Assembly: GCA_002005505.1 (NCBI GenBank)
Contig: KV908642.1
Coordinates: 1 to 64,000 of the forward strand
DNA length: 64,000 bases
Source of the DNA: Botryococcus braunii
Lineage: Eukaryota; Chlorophyta; Trebouxiophyceae
Direction of reading: 5' to 3'
Position 1 is the first letter of the stretch. Every line of letters begins with the position of its first letter. The translations under genes were made by a program, and so were the position numbers. The notes under the pieces are model-generated. The model was not told the DNA's origin, did no database searches, and worked only from the letters and a program-made list of their open reading frames with translations. Below, piece by piece: positions 35,701 to 46,500 of the stretch.

Positions 35701-36918
35701 CCTGTAGGGTTACTACACCCTCTAGAAATACCTGACAGAAAGTGGCAATCAATGTCTATGGACCTAATCACTGGACTGCCAAGAACTAAGGAAGGATATG
35801 ACGCTATCTGGGTTGCTGTTGATAGGTTGTCAAAGTATGCGCACTTCGCTCCGACGACCACTGACGCAAGTGCAGAAGTGATAGCTCAACTGTTACGGAC
35901 CCGGGTTTTCACCTTGCATGGGTTTCCCACTCACATTGTATCAGACAGAGATCCTAGGTGGGTGGGTCGCTTCTGTCAAGAGCTCTTTCGGTTGACCGGT
36001 TGTCGCTCTGCGCTATCTACAGCGTTTCATCCGCAGACCGACGGTCAAACGGAACGAATTAATAGGATTTTGGAGGATTATTTGCGTCATTACGTCACTG
36101 GAAGACACAACGACTGGGATAAACATTTGTGTGAGGCTGAATTTTCTTACAACAACACTTTTCAGCAATCAATCAACACTACTCCATTTAGGTTGACTTT
36201 CGGTCAGGATCCCACGATTCCCTTCCAGGAAGTCTATGAAGGTGTGACATCTTCTGTACGTGAGTATGTACCGGCAGCAGCAGAGTTTGTACGAAGGATG
36301 AGATGGGATCTAGAAAGAGCGCGGACATGTCTCAAAGCTGCGCAGGACCGCATGAAGGCATATGCGGACGCGAGGAGAAAAGATGCTCCTATTTTAAAAA
36401 TAGGCCAACCTGTCCTCCTCTCAACAAAGAATCTGAAATTCAAGCATACTCGGACAAGAAAACTCTTACCTCGGTTTATTGGGCCTTTTCCCATCGTCCA
36501 GGAGGTATCATCGGTAGCTTTCAGACGTAGGCTTCCAAAAACTCTGAGGGTTCATGATGTTTTCCATGTTTCTATGCTTAAGCCTTATAAGGAAGGTGGG
36601 ACGGTACAACCTCCTCCTCTACCTCAGATTATTGATGGAGAAGAGGAGTATGAGGTCGAGGCTGTGCTAGCTCATAGGGAACGAAAGTTACGAGGTCGAA
36701 AAACTGCGCGAGAATATCTTGTAAAGTGGAACGGGTATCAGGATATTCATAATACTTGGGAGCCAGAGGATAACTTAGAACACGCCAGGGAGGCGTTACA
36801 GCGGTACTGGGATTTAACCACGGAGCACAGGCCGGAACAAAAAGAAAAGGTGGACAAGAAACGTAAAGGACGTGGTAAAAATGCTGAGAAGCAGCGGAAG
36901 CGCGCTAGGCGCGCTTAG
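32773..36918 (+). CDS. Gypsy G2 Pol polyprotein with chromodomain
   Basis: 1,381-residue intact frame, the same length as G1 Pol and almost identical. Differences noticed are 'AFRRRLPK' for 'AFRIRLPK' and 'LPQII' for 'LPEII' near the C-terminus. Protease DTGA, RT YLDD at about 34413, RNase H, HHCC integrase finger at about 35550, integrase core D/D/E (about 35760, 35942, 36050) and chromodomain (about 36640-36810) are present. Its own gag is split by Copia-B, so this copy could only supply Pol in trans, and it has no obvious way to be translated by gag-coupled reinitiation. Confidence 0.94.
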   Translation: MSGVREGNLHTFVPWESFHSSIEQRCSEFLHCSFSRGPFDNTLPDGTSKPTFVAVPIGKAEDTLSTFAREQQANKHLSACFLMGSKVAKSKAVYPWLKGMRVILQGTKGPDVPYSYVVYHAGPKFSVSFAQAFSNRHLAMLFHVNCTGVKGVALVDTGATHSFVRQDFLATLGVRLSKKCVDVQLADGQTMRSAGTAKLRVHLSQTYVEQRDFIVCETLLDGVDLILGEDFLKERKALIDYNHGAVHLKPPHSSHYITLLNPLPPSERGTLPAQKVNVISEGQARRAMRKGCPGFWGVVREARSGQDSVCATHYLHRVAVATTEGDNPWDEDSGATGLDLNENSRRVIEGMTDKPQDLKQLLLEFLDVFPEKLPDLPPERGILHTIPMTPGHTPPCRPTYRLAEPEVAECRRQVEELLAQGFIRPSASPYGSPILFVRKKDGTFRMVIDYRAVNNLTRKDKYPLPRIDDLLDKLQGSKFFTSFDLLSGYHQVRLHESDVPKTAFRTPLGSFEFLVLPFGLTNAPSTFQRLMNSVFHDFIREGFVVVYLDDLLVYSKSREQHLEHLTRILTRLREEKLYAKLSKCEFFADELRYLGHVVGRDGIKVDPAKVRTIVDWPTPTGSTHVRQFLGLANYFRKFVPGYSTLAAPLTRLTGKVPWTWGEAEEHAFQSLKETLSNAPVLALPDSSKPFKVISDASDYGVGAVLLQEGRPVAYFSKKLSNAERNYSTTEKELAGVLYALKEWRCYLLGQTFTVVTDHRANSFLQTQTLLSPRRARWAEFLQLFDIQWEYAPGSTNPADPLSRSPHLAGAHVRALARAQAGVQASVQARAGPLGEHSPPVGVGAMGVGEAADSTTLPTPMDGLRGWGRVLSEAYEIDDWLHRKQNRRKLSFHSGLWKRGARIYVPSHHMSSDGVERNLRREILENLHGPPIVGHPGRDRTLELVQRSWWWPGMASDVADFVAQCDSCQRVKAPAHLPVGLLHPLEIPDRKWQSMSMDLITGLPRTKEGYDAIWVAVDRLSKYAHFAPTTTDASAEVIAQLLRTRVFTLHGFPTHIVSDRDPRWVGRFCQELFRLTGCRSALSTAFHPQTDGQTERINRILEDYLRHYVTGRHNDWDKHLCEAEFSYNNTFQQSINTTPFRLTFGQDPTIPFQEVYEGVTSSVREYVPAAAEFVRRMRWDLERARTCLKAAQDRMKAYADARRKDAPILKIGQPVLLSTKNLKFKHTRTRKLLPRFIGPFPIVQEVSSVAFRRRLPKTLRVHDVFHVSMLKPYKEGGTVQPPPLPQIIDGEEEYEVEAVLAHRERKLRGRKTAREYLVKWNGYQDIHNTWEPEDNLEHAREALQRYWDLTTEHRPEQKEKVDKKRKGRGKNAEKQRKRARRA

Positions 36919-37507
36919 TGCTCTGGCAGGTCGGGTCGGCCCCTCGGTGCGTCCTTGGGCCACCTTGGAAGCTCTAAGCTTGGCCCTTAGAGTGTACCCT
37001 GGGGGTATCCCAGTACTAGAGCGCACTCGGATGAATAGGACGTAAGCGGGGTAGAATGTCTACCTCAGGTGCGTGCGGTGATGACCGCTCACCCTGGACA
37101 GGACTCGTCGAGGTAGGGTGTCGTCTACCTCGGGTGCATGCGGTGCTGACTGCTCACCCTTGTCAGGTTTCGGACGTCAATCATGTAATGTCGCGACATC
37201 CGTGCTAGCTCGCGCTGTAGCGTAACGCCCGACGCAGATGGGTGGCCCCACTGCCGTTGGGTAGAATTCCTATTGGACAGGACGGGCGAATTTATGTATG
37301 GACGGGACAGATTTTACATTGTTATACGGACAGGGCTGGACAAGACAGGACAGGACAGGGGTCTGGCTTGGGCTGGGGACGCCAGACTAGTACCCGCGGA
37401 CAGGACGTGACAGGACCGTACCTCTGCCAAGTGTGTTAGGTGCGTAGTGTAGTTGTTTAGAGTGAGTCTCCCTCTTGGCCGTGACGTCCAAGCTAAGGGG
37501 GGGAGGG
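36919..37507 (+). other. G2 3' untranslated region
   Basis: Non-coding. Contains a pair of GTCTACCTC repeats (about 37066 and 37123), a dense cluster of GGACAGG/GACAGGAC words between about 37095 and 37415, and an A/G-rich polypurine tract before the LTR. Confidence 0.8.
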
Positions 37508-37806
37508 TGTAACAGGAATAGTCGCGTGTTATAGGAAAATGACCGGACCACGAGGATTTGGACCTCCATAAAGGTCCCTTCGTGAGTTATGTTCCTCCAC
37601 GCCAAGAAGTGGCTACTTCACGCGCCAAGGGAGTGACCCCTTACTTGACAAGGCGCATTGGCGATGGAGACAGGGACACACTTAGAACAGGATAGAATAA
37701 GGCTTTGGCAGAGGAAGGACCGGGCCGGACTGGACGGGTACTGAGGTGGAGCCCAAACAACTTGTAACCATTGTTTTCGCATCCTTTGGCCGTTTCTACT
37801 GTATCA
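37508..37806 (+). repeat. Gypsy LTR, plus orientation (3' LTR of G2)
   Basis: Complete 299 bp. It is followed by only CT before a second, partial LTR begins. Confidence 0.93.
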
Positions 37807-37808
37807 CT

Positions 37809-37983
37809 AGTGACCCCTTACTTGACAAGGCGCATTGGCGATGGAGACAGGGACACACTTAGAACAGGATAGAATAAGGCTTTGGCAGAGGAAGGACCGG
37901 GCCGGACTGGACGGGTACTGAGGTGGAGCCCAAACAACTTGTAACCATTGTTTTCGCATCCTTTGGCCGTTTCTACTGTATCA
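37809..37983 (+). repeat. Gypsy LTR, plus orientation, partial (5' LTR of G3)
   Basis: 175 bp, matching the 3' end of the LTR from AGTGACCCC onward. It is joined to the G3 primer-binding site. The intervening CT equals the first bases after an LTR, suggesting a deletion between tandem copies. Confidence 0.92.
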
Positions 37984-38199
37984 CTGGTATCGGCGAGAGG
38001 GGCCAAATTTTGAGCTCCTCTCGTTGAAAAAATTTCCCAAAGAAGTTTTTCAGAGAATTCTATAGATTCGGATTGGGTTAGTTGTGGTGTGTGTGGCGCT
38101 TTTAGGGGCCTACGACTCGGGTCACCGAGTTTAGGGCCCCCACCCGGACTTTCTCGATTTCCTGTGTCACCGAGCCTCGCCAGCACTGACAGCTCAGAT

Positions 38200-39531
38200 A
38201 TGGCTAGACGACAAGTCGAAGAGCTGCAGGCTGCTTTGGCAGAGGCCGAGGGGCGTGAAGCGGCAATGGCTGCCGAACTGGCTGAGTTACGACAACAGGC
38301 AGAAAACGCTGAAGTTGCGGCTCAAAACCCCGCGAACCCACAGGCAAGAATCCCGACCGTTAGAACCCACTTACCGGAAAAATTCGAGGGACGCAGGGAC
38401 GATCTCGAACAATTCCTAGACGATGTGAGGTCATATTGTGAACTCACCGGTGTGCCCGCGAACCTCAGGGTTGACTACGCAGTGCGCTGCTTAGGAAAGA
38501 GCGTGAAAAAGGTGTGGTTAACCAAAAAAGCAGCTTACGTGAGGCAAAATCCAGGTGCTGTCGTGGATTTAGCTCTCTTTGGGGATCTGTTGTCTTCTGT
38601 CTATGATAACACTGATAAGGTTGCAAAGGCAAGGGATAAACTTGATTCCGTATATCAGGGCAACGAATCAGTTGAGAAGTATGTTGAGCGCTTTACAACC
38701 TTGCTAGCAGAGGTAGAAGTCAGTGGGGACCTATCCATGGGGGAGAAAATCCATAGGTTTCGTAAAGGCCTACGTGAGGATTTAAAGAAATATTCAGCAA
38801 TTAACCCTACAACAGGCAAAGGTTTTGATGATTTGGATGCCTTGATAAGTTTACTCACACGGTACGATGCCGCGGTGGGCGGGCCCTTACAGGCAAAGAG
38901 ACTGAGAACCGGCCCCGGGGGCCCTAACTCAAGCATTGCAACCGCCACCGTTGGCCCAGCACCGCACGTTGCTGGCGTCGGACAGGACTGGACAATCCCC
39001 TACTACAGTCATGAATTTGGGATGATGGCAGCTGCACCGATGGTGGCAGCGCCAATCCAGATGGCCCATGGTTACCCTGCGCCGCTCGCCACGGTCGCCG
39101 CGATCCAAGGCGCGACTCCTTATCCCCGCAGGGATGGTTTACCTCCCGAGTATCGGAGGGACACTAGAGTTGCCTTTCCCCTCAACAGAAGCTGTTACGC
39201 GTGCAATACCCCTGGCCATGAATCTTGGTTTTGCCCACTCAAAAAACTTAGAGAGGACCCTAACGCCTATCTTAATCAACAACAGTGGGACATCTTGCAA
39301 CACATTGTGAAGGCCAGACAGGAGGTAAACCAGCCTGCTCCACCAATTCCAGGTCTGGCTGGTGATTTGCTGCGGCGACGGGTAGGAGGGGGCCACAACA
39401 ACTTTAGGTCCCTCGGTGTGGGAGCAGCCCCTATGCAAGGGTGGACAGCACAGGGTGGGGCCGGACGGGGACGGAGAATCAGAGGACGGGGCCGTGGACG
39501 GGGCCGGGCAAGGGGACGCGGTAGGCCATGA
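38200..39531 (+). CDS. Gypsy G3 Gag
   Basis: 443 residues from ATG 38200 (open frame without ATG back to 38089). Coiled-coil-like Glu/Ala-rich N-terminus, gag core, CCHC knuckle 'CYACNTPGHESWFC' near 39189 and an Arg-Gly-rich C-terminus. Intact. The stop overlaps the pol ATG as ATGA at 39528-39531. This copy is the best reference for the frameshifted G2 gag. Confidence 0.93.
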   Translation: MARRQVEELQAALAEAEGREAAMAAELAELRQQAENAEVAAQNPANPQARIPTVRTHLPEKFEGRRDDLEQFLDDVRSYCELTGVPANLRVDYAVRCLGKSVKKVWLTKKAAYVRQNPGAVVDLALFGDLLSSVYDNTDKVAKARDKLDSVYQGNESVEKYVERFTTLLAEVEVSGDLSMGEKIHRFRKGLREDLKKYSAINPTTGKGFDDLDALISLLTRYDAAVGGPLQAKRLRTGPGGPNSSIATATVGPAPHVAGVGQDWTIPYYSHEFGMMAAAPMVAAPIQMAHGYPAPLATVAAIQGATPYPRRDGLPPEYRRDTRVAFPLNRSCYACNTPGHESWFCPLKKLREDPNAYLNQQQWDILQHIVKARQEVNQPAPPIPGLAGDLLRRRVGGGHNNFRSLGVGAAPMQGWTAQGGAGRGRRIRGRGRGRGRARGRGRP

Positions 39532-42500
39532 GTGGAGTTAGAGAAGGAAACCTCCACACTTTTGTTCCTTGGGAATCTTTTCATTCTTCTATCGAGCAAC
39601 GTTGTTCTGAGTTTTTGCATTGTTCTTTTTCTAGAGGCCCCTTTGACAATACCCTACCCGATGGAACGTCTAAACCGACATTTGTTGCAGTACCTATAGG
39701 TAAAGCGGAGGACACCTTATCCACTTTCGCTCGTGAGCAACAAGCAAATAAACATTTAAGTGCTTGTTTTCTAATGGGTAGTAAAGTGGCGAAATCCAAG
39801 GCAGTGTACCCATGGCTAAAAGGCATGAGAGTTATCCTGCAAGGTACCAAGGGACCTGATGTCCCCTACTCCTATGTAGTTTACCATGCCGGACCCAAAT
39901 TTAGCGTATCTTTTGCTCAAGCTTTTTCAAATAGGCATTTAGCAATGCTTTTTCATGTTAACTGTACTGGTGTGAAGGGCGTCGCTTTAGTCGATACCGG
40001 GGCGACGCACTCGTTCGTCAGACAAGACTTCCTAGCTACTCTCGGAGTGAGGCTGTCAAAGAAGTGTGTGGATGTCCAGCTGGCAGATGGACAGACCATG
40101 CGCTCGGCGGGGACAGCTAAGCTCAGGGTGCACTTATCTCAAACATATGTGGAACAGAGGGATTTCATTGTCTGCGAAACTCTGTTGGATGGGGTGGACT
40201 TAATCCTTGGGGAGGATTTTCTGAAAGAAAGAAAAGCGTTAATTGACTACAATCATGGCGCAGTTCATCTTAAACCGCCTCATTCCTCACACTACATTAC
40301 ACTCCTCAACCCGCTGCCCCCTAGTGAAAGAGGTACCTTACCGGCGCAAAAAGTGAATGTTATAAGTGAGGGTCAAGCTAGGCGGGCTATGCGAAAGGGT
40401 TGTCCAGGGTTTTGGGGGGTTGTGCGAGAGGCAAGGAGTGGACAGGACTCAGTTTGTGCAACACACTATCTCCATAGGGTTGCAGTGGCAACTACAGAGG
40501 GGGATAATCCTTGGGACGAAGACAGCGGAGCCACCGGCCTAGATTTAAACGAAAACTCCCGGCGTGTTATTGAGGGTATGACTGACAAGCCACAAGACTT
40601 GAAGCAATTGTTGTTAGAGTTTTTGGATGTTTTTCCAGAGAAATTGCCAGATTTACCTCCAGACAGGGGCATCTTGCACACTATACCTATGACACCCGGC
40701 CATACGCCGCCCTGTCGCCCCACTTATAGGTTGGCTGAACCAGAAGTGGCGGAGTGTCGGAGGCAGGTTGAGGAATTACTAGCACAGGGTTTCATCAGGC
40801 CGAGTGCATCACCGTATGGTAGCCCCATATTGTTTGTGAGAAAGAAAGACGGAACATTCCGAATGGTTATAGATTACAGGGCAGTTAATAACTTAACAAG
40901 GAAGGACAAATATCCGTTGCCACGGATAGACGATCTTCTGGACAAGCTGCAGGGTTCAAAGTTCTTTACCTCTTTTGATCTCTTGTCAGGTTACCATCAA
41001 GTGCGATTACATGAATCCGATGTTCCCAAAACCGCCTTTAGAACACCCTTAGGTTCATTTGAATTTTTGGTGCTTCCTTTTGGTCTCACGAATGCTCCCT
41101 CCACGTTTCAGAGACTGATGAACAGTGTGTTTCATGATTTTATTCGAGAAGGTTTTGTTGTGGTTTACCTAGATGATTTGTTGGTATACAGCAAGTCCAG
41201 GGAACAGCACTTAGAGCACTTAACTCGCATCCTTACTCGGCTGAGAGAGGAAAAACTTTATGCAAAATTATCCAAGTGTGAGTTTTTTGCTGACGAGTTG
41301 CGGTATTTGGGACATGTCGTGGGGCGCGACGGCATCAAAGTTGACCCTGCCAAAGTTCGGACTATTGTGGACTGGCCAACACCCACGGGGAGCACGCACG
41401 TACGACAATTCTTGGGACTAGCCAACTACTTCCGCAAGTTCGTCCCGGGTTACAGTACGCTCGCGGCCCCCTTAACCCGGCTCACTGGCAAAGTTCCTTG
41501 GACGTGGGGAGAAGCTGAAGAGCACGCGTTTCAAAGTTTAAAAGAAACTTTGTCCAATGCTCCTGTACTAGCACTCCCAGACAGTAGCAAGCCTTTCAAA
41601 GTGATCTCAGATGCCAGTGACTATGGGGTGGGTGCAGTACTATTGCAAGAAGGTAGACCTGTAGCATACTTCAGTAAAAAGCTTAGTAATGCCGAACGCA
41701 ATTATTCCACAACTGAGAAAGAGCTTGCAGGTGTGTTGTATGCCCTCAAGGAGTGGAGGTGTTACTTATTAGGGCAAACTTTCACAGTTGTTACGGACCA
41801 TCGCGCGAATAGTTTTTTGCAAACCCAAACCCTACTCTCACCCAGACGGGCGCGCTGGGCGGAGTTTCTACAGTTATTCGACATCCAATGGGAATATGCG
41901 CCGGGATCCACTAACCCTGCTGACCCATTGTCTAGGAGTCCTCACTTAGCCGGGGCCCACGTCCGAGCCCTAGCTCGGGCCCAGGCTGGGGTTCAGGCGT
42001 CGGTTCAGGCTAGGGCAGGGCCCCTGGGGGAGCACTCTCCCCCTGTCGGAGTAGGAGCGATGGGGGTTGGGGAGGCTGCAGACTCCACCACCCTACCCAC
42101 GCCGATGGACGGGTTGAGGGGATGGGGAAGGGTTTTAAGTGAGGCATATGAGATAGATGATTGGCTCCATCGTAAACAAAATCGCCGCAAGTTAAGCTTC
42201 CATAGTGGCTTGTGGAAGCGCGGTGCGCGCATTTACGTTCCCTCCCACCATATGAGTTCTGACGGTGTCGAACGTAACCTTCGTAGAGAAATCCTGGAAA
42301 ATTTGCATGGACCACCTATAGTTGTCATCCAGGCAGGGACAGGACCCTCGAATTAGTTCAACGTTCCTGGTGGTGGCCAGGGATGGCCTCAGATGTGGCT
42401 GACTTTGTGGCCCAATGTGACTCGTGTCAGCGTGTCAAAGCCCCAGCACACTTACCTGTAGGGTTACTACACCCTCTAGAAATACCTGACAGAAAGTGGC

Positions 42501-42645
42501 AATCAATGTCTATGGACCTAATCACTGGACTGCCAAGAACTAAGGAAGGATATGACGCTATCTGGGTTGCTGTTGATAGGTTGTCAAAGTATGCGCACTT
42601 CGCTCCGACGACCACTGACGCAAGTGCAGAAGTGATAGCTCAACT
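39528..42645 (+). pseudogene. Gypsy G3 Pol, 5' part, frameshifted and interrupted
   Basis: Reads as in G1/G2 through protease, RT (YLDD near 41170) and RNase H. At about 42324 one G is missing from a GG pair in the integrase zinc finger, which leads to a stop at 42354-42356. The integrase core resumes in another frame (42383-42645). Copia-C then interrupts it after the duplicated GTTAC (42646-42650). The rest lies at 49892-50913. Confidence 0.92.
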
Positions 42646-42650
42646 GTTAC

Positions 42651-43529
42651 TCAAGCATTTCTGCTTGCGGCGTCACCTGCAGTGATGGCACGACGGCAGC
42701 GTCAGTTCGTAGCCTGTGGGAAAAACCGTCCACGCTACAACGTTTCCAGGAACAGCACACAGCACTCTCCAACAGTAGAGGTTGGTCAAGGATACCAACA
42801 TGCTTCGGACAAGTCTTACAAATGATGTTAACTGCTCTCACTCTTGCTAAAGACCACGTAACACTACGCCTTGCCTGATAGCAGAGTTCAGCACCAAAGA
42901 GGCCTTGCGATGTCTACTTTACGTCACTAGAATACAATAATAGTTCATCAGTAACTCAGCAAGGTCTCTTTGTGATGTTTGTACAGTGAAACTATCTTAC
43001 CGCCACAACGGTGGACGTCAACATAAGTCTCAATGAGGTCAAACATTCAGTGCGCTCTCGTCATGCACTCTCATCAATGCACACAGCAGTAATATCTAAC
43101 TGGTCTGAATGTTTGAGCACAATCGTATCTGGAACGACTTTGAGAATCCTAAACACACCTGCAGTGATGGCACGACGGCAGCGTCAGTTCGTAGCCTGTG
43201 GGAAAAACCGTCCACGCTACAACGTTTCCAGGAACAGCACACAGCACTCTCCAACAGTAGAGGTTGGTCAAGGATACCAACATGCTTCGGACAAGTACCG
43301 AGCCGTTCCTGGGCTGCCCAGGGATGGCTCGGACTGCAGGGATCCTAAAGTACTACCATACGTAATGTCTATTGAGAACGCATATCGTACAAGTCACGTG
43401 TTATGTCATTGAGGTACGAGTATGATCTATACCGTTCATAAAGGGCTATAAAGGCTATAGTTTACACTGCTGTTGATGGCATGTGACAGGGGATGTCACT
43501 AAGTACAGTATTGACCAATTCATTCAACA
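42651..43529 (-). repeat. Copia-C 3' LTR
   Basis: 879 bp. A 141-bp module occurs twice (42674-42814 and 43156-43296) with a 341-bp spacer; the first lies 23 bp from the LTR 3' end. On the minus strand the LTR starts TGTTGAATG and ends GCTTGA. Polypurine tract AAGGGGAAG (minus strand) at 43530-43538. Confidence 0.93.
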
Positions 43530-43554
43530 CTTCCCCTTGACAGCACCCTGTCAC

Positions 43555-46500
43555 CTATGTCATCTTCACAAGTCCAAACCCTCGCCTGTGCATCTGGAAG
43601 GCAGGGCGAGCGAGAGGCTTTGTCAGCATGTCTGCCTTGTTCCTTGCAGACTCCACATAGCAGAGTGTAACCTGCCCCTTTGCAATAGCTTCACGTGCAA
43701 AGTGGAAGCACACTGCAATGTGCTTAGTATACTTGCTATACAGTGGGTTTTTCAGGTTAGCAATGCACCCCTGATTGTCACAGTATAGCTTCACTGACCA
43801 AGGAGGAGTTCCGATTTCCTCCATGAACCCACGCAGCCAGTTAAGCTCCTTAATAGCCAGACTGGTTGCCATGAATTCTGCTTCCACAGTGGAGGTAGCA
43901 ACTGAGTGTTGCTTCTTACTACCCCAGACCACAGCACTGCCAAACACTGATAGCACATATCCCGAGGTAGAATGCCTGCTGTCAATATCGCCAGCATAAT
44001 CTGCATCAACATGACCTTCTAACACAGGCCCTTTCCCTCCCAGCACTAAGACACACTCTCGAGTAGACTGAAGATACCTCAATACCCTCAAGCCCTCATT
44101 CATGTGGGCAGTGGTGGGAGCGTTCCGGTAACGGGACAGAACACCCACAGCCTGAGCTATATCAGGTCGAGTTGTATTAGCAATATACAACAGAGACCCA
44201 ACAAGCTCACAATATCTATGCCCGGGAGGCAGTGGAGTCCCAGACCCAAAGCTGGTCTCACCCACTGTAACCTGCGGCATCCCAGACATCACAAAGTCTT
44301 TACTCATGGGAGTATCGACTGTACGTGACTCAGCACTCACCCCAAACTTCTCACACAGTGCATCAATCTTAGGCACGCAGCTCAGTGATAAGCACCGATT
44401 CTCTCTATCTCTCAGGATCTGGCAGCCCAAGAAGTCCTTGACTTCACCAAGGTCATGAATCTTGAAGCTTGCCAACAGCTCCTTTTTCACCCATTCTATC
44501 TCTTCCGCACCCATTGCCACAATCAAAAGATCATCAACATACACAAGCATGTATGACAGCTCCCCATCCTCGTGTCTCTTTATGTAAACTCCCGCATCGC
44601 TCTTACACACTTCATATCCCATACTCAGCAGCTTCTCATTCAGGGTCTTGTGCCAAGCCCTGGGAGCCTGCTTCAGGCCATAAAGGGCCTTACGCAGTCT
44701 GCACACAATGTTGGGGTTGCCATTATCAAACCCAGGAGGCTGTGTCACATACACCTCCTCCTCTAATTCACCATTCAAAAAGGCGGTCTTTATATCCACC
44801 TGGTGAATTTCCATGTTCTTTGCTGCAGCAGTTGCTAGCAAAGTCCTCCTGGACCCATAGCTACTGGTGGGTGCAAAGACCTCATCTACATCAACTCCAG
44901 GAATCTGTCTACAGCCCTGGGCTACAAGCCGAGCCTTAAATCTCAACACGTTCCCATGTGCATCAGTCTTCACAGAGAAGATCCAATGCACAGGGATCAC
45001 CTTGTGTCCCCTGGGTCTCTCAACGTACTCCATCACCTCGTGCGCATCAAGAGAATCTTGCTCCTCTTGCATTGCCTGGCGCCAGAATTCCCACTGAGGG
45101 GATCTTTGCGCCTCCCTGAGGTTTCCAGGGATTGGCACCTTGGACCACCTCACCCCAGGTATCTTACCCTTTGCAGGATTCAGATTGTGATCATGCACAA
45201 CATGGCTATCCTCTCTAGGCTCACACGCACGTGCTTCCACTACTCTTTCGCTCGAGGTTACTGCGTTACACACCTCTCTGACTCTCTCCCACTCTGGAGG
45301 TGTCTGCAGCTTTCTCTCCTTGGAGGATTCACATGCTGCTCCACTCAATCTGGGTCTTACATCACTCATCATGTCCCAAATGCACTCATCACTTAAAGGC
45401 GCAGCATAATCTGGCACTGTGCGACACCCTGCAGTGGTGTCTCTCTCATCCACGCTTGTACTCTCACAACACACCTGTGACTCCCCAGTGTGTCCCTCAC
45501 AAGCACGCAGAGCCTGGCCATCTGAAGACTCCCTTTGTCCATCAAGTGTCTGATTGGAAATCTCCAAACTGACCTCTCTTGCCTCACTCTCAGCGCTTAC
45601 ATGATCAGACATGCCCTCCAGCCTGGCCAAGTCCTGTCCATTAGGCTGAGCTTCCGTTGCTTCCCCTGGGCAAATGGCCTCTGACATTCTCCTATTCTCT
45701 CCATCACTCACATCTCCATCATGTTCCACAGTGACCTCAGCTGCAGTCTCACGTGCTGCTACTCTCTGATCATACCGTTGCTGCCGGGTCAGCCCGTCTT
45801 GCCCTCGGACACCCATGGCCCCAACTTCCATTCGAACACATTCTTGCACATTATTCAAACGTTGCATGTGTGACTTGGTCTCCTCGCCTCCTCGCGCCAG
45901 GTTCTCCATGTGTCCGAGTACGGACCAGCTGTGGCCGGACTGCGTATGGCTCAGCTCCGAGGAAGTGGGCTCCCCGTCCACGTTGACACTTGAAGTCTCA
46001 GAATTCTCACAGGGGTTGATTGCACATGGGGTAGTTGCACAGGGGGTGGTTGCACAGGGGGAGTCAGGTCCGGACTGCTGCACGTTGACCTCTCGGTTGC
46101 AGAGAGGCTCAGGATCATCTGAGTCCCAAAAAGACAACTGACCCAAGGACTGCTGGCCCTCCTGTTGTACAAAAGGCAAGGCAAAGGGCTGCTGGACTGC
46201 ATTTGGACTCACAGGAGACATGGTGCTAAGCCCCACTCTGTCTGCGCCCCTTAAGTGCTCCAGAAAAGTAACATCTCTGCTTTCTTTCCAAATCCCGTTT
46301 CCCATATAAATTCTATATGCCTTTGACACACTGGAATACCCTGTGAAGAGACCAGGGGAGGTCTTAGACTCAAACACTCCCCTTTGGTGATCAGGTATGT
46401 GCACATGTGCTAGACAGCCAAAAGTCCTGAGCAGGGATACATCGGGCTTTACCCCATGGAAGGCTTCATAAGGCGTCTTGTCACGTCCAGTCACAGGTCC

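Noticed and set aside
42651..43529. CRISPR-like or satellite array in the LTR repeats
   Set aside because: Only two copies per LTR and placement tied to the LTR end; it is an LTR module.
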